This document shows, piece by piece, positions 1-6,519 of a stretch of 16,980 nt of DNA. The number at the start of each line of letters is the position of its first letter. Position 1 is the stretch's first letter. The translations under genes and the position numbers were made by a program. The DNA comes from Chlorobiota bacterium (lineage in GTDB: Bacteria > Bacteroidota > Ignavibacteria > SZUA-365 > JAADGX01): positions 1-16,980 of the forward strand of contig JAADGX010000097.1 in assembly GCA_013152135.1 (NCBI GenBank), given 5' to 3'. Under the pieces are notes generated by a model. It was given only the letters and a program-made list of their open reading frames with translations. It ran no database searches and had not been told where the DNA came from.

Positions 1-2
1 CG

Positions 3-89
3 CTTTCAGAGGAAAACCTGCGCGCGTGTTTTTCCCTGGAAGAGCAGCTGAAAAATGTGGATATGATTTTCGAACGGCTGGGACTGTAA
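3..89 (+). CDS. purB: Adenylosuccinate lyase, C-terminal end (partial)
   Basis: Only the last 28 codons are in the window, read in the third frame and ending with TAA at 87-89. The peptide ends L-K-N-V-D-M-I-F-E-R-L-G-L, preceded by an acidic stretch containing A-C-F-S-L-E. This is the pattern I associate with the C-terminus of adenylosuccinate lyase (helix before a terminal I-F-E-R). That enzyme removes fumarate from SAICAR and from adenylosuccinate in purine synthesis. Two other purine genes, purN and purH, lie further right in the window, which fits but is not proof. The catalytic domain is outside the window, so the call rests on a short tail. A terminator follows 43 bases after the stop. 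Confidence 0.65.
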   Translation, partial: LSEENLRACFSLEEQLKNVDMIFERLGL

Positions 90-132
90 TGGCTGGAACG
101 ACAGGACGCCGTTGCGGATTTTCTGTTTTCGA

Positions 133-179
133 CATCGTCACGACGTATGCCCGACAGGCATCGTGTTGCGATGGTTTTT
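133..179 (+). terminator. Rho-independent terminator after the purB-like gene
   Basis: An interrupted hairpin is followed by T-T-T-T-T. Paired arms are 133-137 with 169-173, 139-142 with 162-165 and 147-151 with 157-161. The loop is C-G-A-C-A (152-156), and bulges lie at 138, 143-146 and 166-168. The T-run is 175-179. It separates the upstream gene from the aldehyde dehydrogenase that starts at 211. Confidence 0.65.
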
Positions 180-210
180 CTTGATCTGAAATTTATTGCA
201 GGAGTTTGTT

Positions 211-1698
211 ATGCCGGAAGTCTTTCAAAATTACATCGACGGAAAATGGGTTGATTCCCGCGGCGGAGCGACGTTCGAGAATCGCAATCCCGCCGACTGG
301 GACGACCTCATCGGGGTTTTTCCGAAGTCCACGGTCGAGGACGTGGACGAAGCCGTTGCCGCGGCAAAGGCGGCCTTTGACGCCTGGCGGCTGACGCCCG
401 CTCCCAAGCGCGGGGACATCCTCAGGAGGGTAGGCGACCTGATGGTAGAGAGGAAAGACGAGATCGCGACCGAGATGACGAGGGAAATGGGCAAGATCAA
501 GGCGGAGACGCTCGGAGACGTCCAGGAGGGAATCGACACCGCCTACTACGCGGCCACGGAAGGGCGGCGGATGTTTGGCCACACGGCGCCATCGGAACTT
601 CCCAACAAGATGAATATCAGCTTTCGTATCCCTATCGGCGTGGCGGGCATCATCACGCCCTGGAATTTTCCCATGGCCATACCAACCTGGAAGATCTTTC
701 CCGCCCTCGTCTGCGGCAACACGGTCGTGTTCAAACCGGCCTCGTACACGCCCAGGACCGCCACCACGCTTGTGCGGATACTGGAGGAAGCGGGAGTGCC
801 CGCGGGCGTCGTGAACCTCGTGCATGGCGGAGGATCGGTGGTGGGCAACCGTATCGTGGAACACCCGGACATCAGGCTGATCAGCTTCACGGGCTCGTCC
901 GAAGTCGGCAAGCGGATATCCGCGGGAGCCAGCGAGACGCTGAAACGCGTTTCCCTCGAACTCGGTGGAAAGAACGCACAGATCGTCATGCCCGACGCTA
1001 ACATGGAACTGGCGCTGGACGGCGTACTGTGGGGCGCGTTTGGCACGACGGGTCAGAGGTGCACGGCCACCAGCCGCTTGATCCTGCACAAGGATATTCA
1101 CGACAGTTTCGTGGAAAGCCTTGTCGAGCGGGCTTCGAAGCTGCGCCTGGGTTACGGCAATGACCAGGGCGTGGACGTGGGACCATGTGTCAGCGAGGCG
1201 CAGCGGAACACGGTGCACGAGTACGTGGAAATCGGCAAGAACGAAGGCGCCAGTCTCGTGCTGGGCGGCGAGTTCGCCACCGACGGCGATCTTGCCAAGG
1301 GGTGGTTCTACAAGCCGACCATCTTTGTCGATGTCAGTCGCGATATGCGCATTGCGCGCGAGGAGATCTTCGGTCCCGTTCTGAGTGTTCTCAAAGTCGA
1401 TTCGCTGGACGAAGCCATCGACGTGCTGAACGATTCCGTGTACGGGCTCTCCAGCTCGATCTACACGCAGGACGTAAACGGTGCGTTCAGGGCCATGCGG
1501 GACATCGAGGCGGGGATCACGTACATCAACGGCCCAACCATCGGCGCCGAGGCGCACATGCCGTTCGGCGGTGTGAAGGAAACCGGCAACGGCCATCGCG
1601 AGGGCGGCTGGACGGTGTACGAGTTCTTCTCGGAATGGAAAGTCGTGTACGTTGATTTCTCCGGGAAATTACAGCGTGCCCAAATAGATAATTATTGA
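211..1698 (+). CDS. Aldehyde dehydrogenase, probable 2-aminoadipate 6-semialdehyde dehydrogenase
   Basis: This is a full-length NAD(P)-dependent aldehyde dehydrogenase of 495 residues, the usual family size. The family oxidises an aldehyde to an acid through a cysteine thiohemiacetal. Visible family residues are the oxyanion Asn in P-W-N-F-P (N152), the cofactor-loop F-T-G-S-S-E-V-G-K (226-234), the general base Glu in L-E-L-G-G-K (E250) and the catalytic Cys in G-Q-R-C (C284). E-E-I-F-G-P-V lies towards the C-terminus. The ATG at 211 is chosen because A-G-G-A-G at 200-204 sits six bases upstream; a TTG at 196 in the same frame has no such site. The next gene on the strand is lysine 6-aminotransferase, whose product is 2-aminoadipate 6-semialdehyde (in equilibrium with piperideine-6-carboxylate). 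The likely substrate is therefore that semialdehyde. Family membership is certain; the substrate is inferred from the neighbour only, and succinate or ketoglutarate semialdehyde remain possible. Confidence 0.9.
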   Translation: MPEVFQNYIDGKWVDSRGGATFENRNPADWDDLIGVFPKSTVEDVDEAVAAAKAAFDAWRLTPAPKRGDILRRVGDLMVERKDEIATEMTREMGKIKAETLGDVQEGIDTAYYAATEGRRMFGHTAPSELPNKMNISFRIPIGVAGIITPWNFPMAIPTWKIFPALVCGNTVVFKPASYTPRTATTLVRILEEAGVPAGVVNLVHGGGSVVGNRIVEHPDIRLISFTGSSEVGKRISAGASETLKRVSLELGGKNAQIVMPDANMELALDGVLWGAFGTTGQRCTATSRLILHKDIHDSFVESLVERASKLRLGYGNDQGVDVGPCVSEAQRNTVHEYVEIGKNEGASLVLGGEFATDGDLAKGWFYKPTIFVDVSRDMRIAREEIFGPVLSVLKVDSLDEAIDVLNDSVYGLSSSIYTQDVNGAFRAMRDIEAGITYINGPTIGAEAHMPFGGVKETGNGHREGGWTVYEFFSEWKVVYVDFSGKLQRAQIDNY

Positions 1699-1915
1699 AA
1701 AATCCCTTTTGCCCATGCAACGGCACGTGTCGGCAGCCATGAGCATAAAACCTCGGACGGGTGACCCATGAAGAAATTGCGTCTCAAGCACAAAGGCGAA
1801 TCATACAGGATCGTCCATTGGATGATGCACTGGATTGCGACGGTCGGCCAATACCCGCACGGCATTTTGTCTTCCACTGAAAATTTGTTTTCAACCAAAT
1901 TCATGGAGATACAAA

Positions 1916-3253
1916 ATGCCAAACCAGCAATTGCAATCGGAAATACAGCCTTCGCGGGTTCACGAAATCCTTTCCCGCCATCTTCTCGTTGATGGCTTCG
2001 ATCTTGTCGCCGACCTCCGCCGCAGCCGTGGAGCACGGATTTACGACAGCCGCGGCGACCGTACCTACCTCGATTTCTTCACGTTCTTTGCGTCATCGCC
2101 GATAGGACTCAACCATCCCGCGCTTACGACCCCCGAATTCATCGAGCGCATAGGAAGAGCCGCGGTGAACAAGCCTTCGAATTCGGATGTCTACACGGTG
2201 GAAATGGCGGAGTTCGTGGATACGTTCTCCAGGATTGCCGTTCCGGATTACCTGCCCCACGCGTTCTTTGTTTCCGGTGGAGCGCTGGCCGTCGAGAACG
2301 CGTTGAAAACCGCGTTCGACTGGAAAGTCCGGAAAAATTTCGCGAAGGGCCACACGTTTGAACGGGGGCACCAGGTCATTCACTTTCGCCAGGCTTTTCA
2401 CGGGCGCAGCGGATACACGTTGTCCCTGACGAACACGGATGAAGTCAAGACAAAGTACTTCCCGAAGTTTTCCTGGCCTCGCATCGATAATCCCGCCATT
2501 CATTTTCCTCTCGACGAACAGTCGATAGAGGAAGTGGAAGGCAGGGAGCAGGCGGCCCTGGACGCGGTAAAGAAAGCTATTCATGATAACCCGGACGACA
2601 TCGCGGCTATCATCATCGAGCCCATCCAGGGAGAAGGGGGCGACAACCACTTCCGGAAGGAGTTCTTCCAGGGGCTGCGCGACATTGCCGACGAGGAAGA
2701 CGTGCTGTTGATCTTCGACGAGGTGCAGACCGGTCTCGGATTGACCGGACGCTTGTGGGCGCACGAGTGGTTCGTGGAACCCGACATCATGGCGTTCGGC
2801 AAAAAGATGCAGGTGTGCGGCATCCTTGCCGGAAGGAGGATTGATGAAGTCGAGGAGAACGTATTCAACGTTTCCAGCCGGATCAACTCCACGTGGGGCG
2901 GCAACCTGGTGGACATGGTTCGCGCGAGTCAATACCTGAAAGTCATCCACGAGGAAAACCTCGTGTCGAACGCGGAACGCGTCGGGGCGTACCTCTTGGA
3001 AAAACTGCACGCGCTCGCGTCGGATTTTCCGGGTATTGTCTCGAACGTGCGCGGCCGCGGCTTGTTTTGCGCCTTTGATTTGCCTGGGGGGAAAGAACGG
3101 GATCGATTGCGTAAAGCGATCATGGGACGGGGGCTTCTCATACTTGGTTGTGGTGAAAAGTCCATCCGATTCCGGCCGCCACTCAACGTCACGACGGAAG
3201 AAATCGATGAGGGTGTTGGCATCGTGAGAGATGCGCTTTCTGAAGATATTTAA
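1916..3253 (+). CDS. lat: L-lysine 6-aminotransferase
   Basis: This PLP-dependent class III aminotransferase transfers the epsilon-amino group of L-lysine to 2-oxoglutarate, giving 2-aminoadipate 6-semialdehyde and glutamate. The 445-residue product resembles the Mycobacterium tuberculosis enzyme Rv3290c, as I recall its sequence, along its whole length. Shared stretches include N-K-P-S-N-S-D-V-Y (85-93), S-G-G-A-L-A-V-E-N-A-L (120-130), F-H-G-R-S-G-Y-T-L-S-L-T-N-T (161-174), I-E-P-I-Q-G-E-G-G-D (234-243), F-D-E-V-Q-T-G (267-273) and a tail with R-G-R-G-L and R-F-R-P-P-L. PLP should form a Schiff base with K296 in A-F-G-K-K, and D268 should hold the pyridine nitrogen. The ATG at 1916 matches the expected N-terminus (H-E-I-L-S-R-H-L-L-V-D-G) and has G-G-A-G at 1905-1908. 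A TTG in frame at 1835 would add 27 residues without family support. It lies 217 bases downstream of the ALDH with no terminator visible between them. A terminator-like hairpin follows at 3413-3461. Confidence 0.93.
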   Translation: MPNQQLQSEIQPSRVHEILSRHLLVDGFDLVADLRRSRGARIYDSRGDRTYLDFFTFFASSPIGLNHPALTTPEFIERIGRAAVNKPSNSDVYTVEMAEFVDTFSRIAVPDYLPHAFFVSGGALAVENALKTAFDWKVRKNFAKGHTFERGHQVIHFRQAFHGRSGYTLSLTNTDEVKTKYFPKFSWPRIDNPAIHFPLDEQSIEEVEGREQAALDAVKKAIHDNPDDIAAIIIEPIQGEGGDNHFRKEFFQGLRDIADEEDVLLIFDEVQTGLGLTGRLWAHEWFVEPDIMAFGKKMQVCGILAGRRIDEVEENVFNVSSRINSTWGGNLVDMVRASQYLKVIHEENLVSNAERVGAYLLEKLHALASDFPGIVSNVRGRGLFCAFDLPGGKERDRLRKAIMGRGLLILGCGEKSIRFRPPLNVTTEEIDEGVGIVRDALSEDI

Positions 3254-3375
3254 CCAGGGCAAATGTTGTGTGCCTCTTGGAATAAGTTGCTTCGATCAAT
3301 AAACCGGTATTTTTGCATCATGAAAATTGTTGCCTCCACTTGATTTATATCACTGATAGGTGTAAATTCGATGAG

Positions 3376-3405
3376 CCATGACATACCCTCCCTCATGTGT
3401 CATGG
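3376..3405. repeat. Inverted repeat (8-bp perfect stem, 14-base loop)
   Basis: C-C-A-T-G-A-C-A at 3376-3383 is exactly complementary to T-G-T-C-A-T-G-G at 3398-3405. The loop is pyrimidine-rich, with CCCTCCC inside it. No T-run follows directly. It lies 7 bases before the stronger terminator hairpin, so the two may fold together in the lat 3' untranslated region. Confidence 0.5.
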
Positions 3406-3412
3406 TCTTATG

Positions 3413-3461
3413 TCCCTGTTGCTGAATACCTCCCCCATGCTGCGCAGCAACAGGGATTTTT
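3413..3461 (+). terminator. Rho-independent terminator after lat
   Basis: A perfect 12-bp stem is formed by TCCCTGTTGCTG (3413-3424) and CAGCAACAGGGA (3445-3456), with a 20-base loop. T-T-T-T-T at 3457-3461 follows. It lies about 160 bases beyond the lat stop. The loop overlaps a self-complementary GCTGCGCAGC at 3439-3448. Confidence 0.75.
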
Positions 3462-3622
3462 ATATCCGGTGCGGTCAAACCCCTGTATTAGCAGCCTTTT
3501 CAGTATCCCGACGATACGTGTGATCAAAATAGAAAAGATATCCGGTGCAAGATGTTCGTCCGGATTTGATCCGGTATTGACTGAATGAGCCCGCGCCTTT
3601 CTGCTTTATTTCCGGCGATGCA

Positions 3623-3697
3623 ATCCTATCCCGGCCGGGCATAAAAGACGGTTCGAGAGAACCGGCATACGAAGGTCTTTGAGCCGGGAGGGGGGAT
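3623..3697. other. Nested three-helix structured element, unidentified
   Basis: Complementary arms nest inside each other: TCCCGGC (3629-3635) with GCCGGGA (3683-3689), AAAGAC (3644-3649) with GTCTTT (3675-3680), and GGTTC (3650-3654) with GAACC (3659-3663) around a GAGA tetraloop. An outer ATCC (3623-3626) can also pair with GGAT (3694-3697). The internal loops are strongly asymmetric: eight bases (3636-3643) against two, and eleven bases on the 3' side only. On the plus strand this would be a GNRA-capped RNA of about 75 bases. I cannot match it to a riboswitch or small RNA family I know. On the minus strand the inner hairpin is followed by T-C-T-T-T-T, so part of it may simply terminate the cation transporter gene that ends at 3726. 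Confidence 0.45.
3638..3664 (-). terminator. Possible terminator of the cation transporter gene
   Basis: Read on the minus strand, CGGTTC, a TCTC loop and GAACCG form a 6-bp hairpin, followed by T-C-T-T-T-T-A. It starts about 60 bases after the transporter stop. The stem is short, and it is embedded in the larger nested fold, so the two readings compete. Confidence 0.45.
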
Positions 3698-3725
3698 CAA
3701 GATGGAAAGGAGTCGGAATGCTTCG

Positions 3726-5126
3726 TCACTGGAGAGGTTCGGCGTGAACAAAGACCTTCTTTATTCGTTGGTCGGTTTTGGCGAGTGACATCTCGATGGC
3801 ATCGACGATGAGGTGGGATTCCTCCAGGGAAAGGTCGGGCGAGACTTTGCAGCTGACGTTGACTTTAATATGCACGCCGGTCAGATAACAGCGTACGGTT
3901 TCCACTTCCAGTACGTAGGTGTTGTGTTCGAGCTGGTGTTTTATGGCGTTCACGAGTGATGCCTCATTTTCCGTAACGTCGCGGGATTCGATAAATACCG
4001 TCCGAGCCTCCTCCATGTGGATGCAAACGCGCGTGATTTCAGGGAAGTAATCCTTGATCCGTTTTTCGATTTGTTCCGCCGCGTCGTGGGCGCTCTGGAA
4101 ACCTGTTCCGTGAGGAAATTCGATGTCCATATTCAGGACCATGAAATCACGCAATCGCAGTAAGGCGATATTGTGGGGCATCAGTCCGAATTGACCAACG
4201 ATCCAGTTGATAGTTGTAGTTGGATCTTCGTTTTCGGAAGCAACGGGTTCGGCGTGAACGATGACATCGGCGCGAGGGATGAGCTGGTGAATCGAGTCTT
4301 CAACCGCGGACATGATTGCGTGGGCGTCGTCGAACGACGTTGTGCGCTGAATACCGATAACCGTATCGACAAAGGTTTGGGATCCAGCTTGTCGCAGACG
4401 AAGGCTTCGAAGTTCTTCCACCCCCTGGACAGCGGTGACCACGGATTGCACCTTGGCGTCGAGTCCGGACGGCACGCGGTCGATCAAGGTGTCCAGCGTC
4501 TTTTTTCCCAAACGGATACTGACGTAGATGATTACAAGCGAGACGAAGAGCGCCGCAATGGCGTCGCCTTCCGGAAACCCGATGAGAACGAACGCCAGTC
4601 CCGCCAGGACGACAGAGGAACTCCAGATGTCGGTCTGGAAGTGGAGCGCGTCCGCGTGCAGCGCCTGGCTGTTGTACTTGTTCGCCACCTTCATTAACGC
4701 CCGGCTACGCGATATGTCCGCGATGATGGCGAGAATGATGACAGCAAAAGACCATACGTTGACTTCGATGTGATGCCCGCCGCCGATCAAGCGCTGGATG
4801 GCTTCATAGATGATCCAACCGCACGTGACCAGGAGAAGAAGCGTTTCCAGCAGGGCGGAGAGGTTCTCGATCTTCCCGTGACCGAAATGGTGATCCTTGT
4901 CCGGCGGGCGGTCGGCAATACGGACGGCAAAGTACGTAATCAGCGCGGCGACGAGGTCAAGGCCCGAATGCGCGGCCTCCGAAAGGATGCCCAGGGAACC
5001 GGTCCACAAGCCTACGGCGAGTTTAGCACCGGTCAGGGCAAGGGCAACAATGATGGAACTGATGGCGACACGTGTTTTTTCGCGCCGCATCGTCCTCAGG
5101 TACGTATCGTTTTTCGTTGCATTCAT
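3726..5126 (-). CDS. Cation diffusion facilitator transporter with three tandem C-terminal domains
   Basis: This is an inner-membrane metal/proton antiporter of the cation diffusion facilitator family, 466 residues against about 300 for ordinary members. The membrane part is roughly residues 16-212. The transport site shows H53-x-x-x-D57 in A-A-H-S-G-L-D and H162-x-x-x-D166 in H-F-Q-T-D, a His/Asp set usually linked with zinc. The cytosolic-loop motif D-H-H-F-G-H-G-K-I-E follows at about 78-87. After the membrane part I see three copies of the cytosolic dimerisation domain. They recur as H269...H291-x-E293, H347...H370-x-E372 and H438...H461-x-E463, each with a helix between the first and second His. 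Zinc or iron/manganese export is the likely role; the metal is inferred. The ATG at 5126 has no clear ribosome binding site. An ATG at residue 13 (5090) has T-G-A-G-G close upstream and is an alternative start. It faces a small membrane ORF across a region with two dyads. Confidence 0.9.
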   Translation of the reverse strand: MNATKNDTYLRTMRREKTRVAISSIIVALALTGAKLAVGLWTGSLGILSEAAHSGLDLVAALITYFAVRIADRPPDKDHHFGHGKIENLSALLETLLLLVTCGWIIYEAIQRLIGGGHHIEVNVWSFAVIILAIIADISRSRALMKVANKYNSQALHADALHFQTDIWSSSVVLAGLAFVLIGFPEGDAIAALFVSLVIIYVSIRLGKKTLDTLIDRVPSGLDAKVQSVVTAVQGVEELRSLRLRQAGSQTFVDTVIGIQRTTSFDDAHAIMSAVEDSIHQLIPRADVIVHAEPVASENEDPTTTINWIVGQFGLMPHNIALLRLRDFMVLNMDIEFPHGTGFQSAHDAAEQIEKRIKDYFPEITRVCIHMEEARTVFIESRDVTENEASLVNAIKHQLEHNTYVLEVETVRCYLTGVHIKVNVSCKVSPDLSLEESHLIVDAIEMSLAKTDQRIKKVFVHAEPLQ

Positions 5127-5146
5127 ACGCGGTTGCGGTATGTTTT

Positions 5147-5162
5147 CGACCGATTACGGTCG
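5147..5162. promoter_or_regulatory. Perfect dyad upstream of the cation transporter, possible operator
   Basis: CGACCG (5147-5152), ATTA and CGGTCG (5157-5162) form a perfect 6-bp inverted repeat with a 4-base spacer. It ends 20 bases upstream of the transporter ATG. It could be a repressor site or an mRNA hairpin near the start codon. It does not look like the Zur, Fur or MntR boxes I know. Confidence 0.35.
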
Positions 5163-5211
5163 TGCAGGCAGTTTGATGAATATAGACATTTTCTGCATGT
5201 TTGTATGAACA

Positions 5212-5244
5212 CGTACGGATATCGTCTCTGTAAAATACCGTACG
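5212..5244 (+). promoter_or_regulatory. Inverted repeat flanking a TAAAAT box, possible operator/promoter
   Basis: CGTACGG (5212-5218) and CCGTACG (5238-5244) are exact complements 19 bases apart. Between them lies TAAAAT at 5231-5236, a fair -10 hexamer for the plus strand. No good -35 box is placed 16-18 bases upstream. Transcription from here would give a leader of about 40 bases to the small ORF at 5285. The dyad around the -10 box suggests control by a dimeric regulator, but this is inference. Confidence 0.35.
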
Positions 5245-5284
5245 CTCAGATCCTGGACCCCAAACAATAGTACTTGAGGTTTAT

Positions 5285-5395
5285 ATGGCAGATGAAAAAA
5301 AGACAACAGGGTTACCCATTACCCTGATAATGCTGCTTTCTCTTATCGGAGCCGGTTTGCTGGCCATGGTTCTCATGTTCGTTGGTGTTTTCTGA
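5285..5395 (+). CDS. 36-residue single-pass membrane protein, unrecognised
   Basis: A short open frame encodes M-A-D-E-K-K-T-T-G-L-P, then about 25 hydrophobic residues (11-36), ending V-G-V-F and TGA at 5393-5395. The charged head and one helix predict a small inner-membrane protein with a short cytoplasmic N-terminus. Evidence that it is real: G-A-G-G at 5276-5279 lies five bases before the ATG, the hydrophobic run is uninterrupted, no annotated gene overlaps it, and a strong terminator follows at 5450-5475. I do not recognise the family. Such small proteins often bind larger membrane complexes. Its divergent position next to a metal transporter could mean shared control, but that is a guess. 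Confidence 0.6.
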   Translation: MADEKKTTGLPITLIMLLSLIGAGLLAMVLMFVGVF

Positions 5396-5439
5396 AAGTC
5401 GTTTGGGAAACGGCACACGATTTCCCTCAAGTATTAATT

Positions 5440-6471
5440 TCACCTTTTGCTCCGGGTTTGCGCCCGGAGTTTTTTAAATGCATCGAAAACGTTCTCAACG
5501 TGTAATTCCTTCATGCATACCGTTCCGATTGTGCATCGGGTCTGGTTGCACGCGATGCAATCCAGATCGTCTTTTCGTACCCACCGGTGACGGTCGCCGT
5601 ATGGCCCTTGCAGGAAGGGGCTCGTCGGGCCGAAGATGCCCAGGGTTGGAGTACCGACAGCGGCCGCAATATGCATGGGTCCGGTGTCGTTGGTGATGAC
5701 GTAGTCGCATAAACGGAGCAAGGCTCCGAGTTCGGTCAGGGAAGTGGCGGGAGGAACGAAGCCGTCATGGCGCATTCGGTTTTTGAATTCCCTCGCAACT
5801 TCGTATTCGCCCGGCCCCCATACGATGAGTACACGAGCGTTGATTTTCTCGACCAACCGGTCGGCGAGTTCCGCGAACTTTTCGACGTCCCAGCGCTTTG
5901 TTTCCCACGTGCCGTTTGGATTGACCGCGATCAGCGGACCTTCCCCGCCGAATTGCCGGAGCAGCGTTTTCATACGTGCCAGTGCGTTCGCGTCAATCGG
6001 GAAAAACGGTGCGGTCTGCGATACTTCAATTCCAATGCATCGTAACGCGTCGAGGTTGAATTCCACGTTGTGAACGGTTTCGCTGCGCACGGGGACCTTG
6101 ATATTATAGGCATAGCCGCGACCGCGAAAGGGAAAACCGACCCGGTACCGTGCCCGTGAAAAGAACGTCATCTGGGCGGAGCGGGGATTCCCGAACAAAT
6201 CGATGACGAGATCGAATCGTCGTTTGAAGAGCCCGTAAAAGAACGGCAGGGGATTGTCTTCGCCGGGATTGAACACCAGGACATCGGTTACGCAGGGATT
6301 GCTTTTCACGACCTCAACGGCCGGAGGCTCCGTGAGAAACGTTATCTCGGCACCAGGGAAGTATTTATGAAGATTGGCCACGGCGGGCGTGGAGAGTAAA
6401 ACGTCTCCCACTGCGCGCAGTTTGATTACCAGAATGTTGCGTATCGAATGTTGGTCTATAGGTAGTGACAT
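5440..6471 (-). CDS. Glycosyltransferase family 9 (lipopolysaccharide heptosyltransferase-like)
   Basis: The 343-residue protein has the two-domain GT-B layout of the ADP-heptose:LPS heptosyltransferase family, which adds sugars to the LPS inner core on the cytoplasmic face of the inner membrane. Supporting motifs are I-L-V-I-K-L-R-A-V-G-D-V-L-L-S-T-P (13-29), D-L-V-I-D-L-F-G-N-P-R-S near 87-98, V-N-P-N-G-T-W-E-T-K-R-W (183-194) and T-N-D-T-G-P-M-H-I-A-A-A (260-271) with G-I-F-G-P-T-S-P after it. Near the C-terminus four cysteines (305, 308, 313, 319) form the C-x-x-C cluster seen in many members. I chose the ATG at 6471; a TTG at 6498 would add nine residues, and neither has a strong ribosome binding site. 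It begins 48 bases after acetate kinase on the same strand and is probably cotranscribed. The exact sugar acceptor cannot be told. Confidence 0.88.
   Translation of the reverse strand: MSLPIDQHSIRNILVIKLRAVGDVLLSTPAVANLHKYFPGAEITFLTEPPAVEVVKSNPCVTDVLVFNPGEDNPLPFFYGLFKRRFDLVIDLFGNPRSAQMTFFSRARYRVGFPFRGRGYAYNIKVPVRSETVHNVEFNLDALRCIGIEVSQTAPFFPIDANALARMKTLLRQFGGEGPLIAVNPNGTWETKRWDVEKFAELADRLVEKINARVLIVWGPGEYEVAREFKNRMRHDGFVPPATSLTELGALLRLCDYVITNDTGPMHIAAAVGTPTLGIFGPTSPFLQGPYGDRHRWVRKDDLDCIACNQTRCTIGTVCMKELHVENVFDAFKKLRAQTRSKR
5450..5475 (+). terminator. Rho-independent terminator for the small membrane ORF
   Basis: C-T-C-C-G-G-G (5450-5456), loop TTTGCG and C-C-C-G-G-A-G (5463-5469) form a perfect 7-bp GC-rich stem followed by six Ts (5470-5475). 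It is oriented for the plus strand. It lies inside the last codons of the convergent glycosyltransferase gene, whose stop codon is at 5440-5442. The weaker inverted repeat GGGAAA/TTTCCC at 5405-5426 lies between it and the small ORF. Confidence 0.75.
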
Positions 6472-6519
6472 TGAGCCTGCGAAGACGGTCTTCTGCAAGT
6501 CTTGGGAAGGAAGTGGAAA

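Larger units (their letters stand above)
3254..3725. other. 472-base gene-free region between lat and the cation transporter
   Basis: Neither strand carries a convincing gene here. It holds an 8-bp hairpin (3376-3405), a good terminator (3413-3461) and a nested three-helix fold (3623-3697), each listed separately. The stretches 3254-3375 and 3462-3622 are more AT-rich than the genes, and I see no further structure in them. A 63-codon open frame at 3397-3588 runs through the terminator and has no ribosome binding site. Confidence 0.7.

Noticed and set aside
193..1596. A 467-codon open frame antisense to the aldehyde dehydrogenase
   Set aside because: It mirrors the codon pattern of a certain enzyme on the other strand, has no recognisable domains and no ribosome binding site; the enzyme explains the region fully.
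1699..1915. Lysine riboswitch upstream of lat
   Set aside because: I looked for the conserved L-box core and multi-helix junction and could not find them; the gap has no strong stems.
2093..3262. A 389-codon open frame antisense to lat
   Set aside because: Same reason: lat matches its family end to end, and the antisense translation is compositionally odd with no motifs.
3397..3588. A 63-codon open frame after lat
   Set aside because: It runs through the terminator hairpin, has no ribosome binding site, and looks neither like a soluble domain nor a membrane segment.
3650..3663. tRNA T-arm resemblance (GGTTCGAGAGAACC)
   Set aside because: The loop is four bases, not seven, and no acceptor, D or anticodon arms are found around it.
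4173..4697. A 174-codon frame antisense to the cation transporter
   Set aside because: Shadow of the transporter, whose motifs are unambiguous; no start signal or domain.
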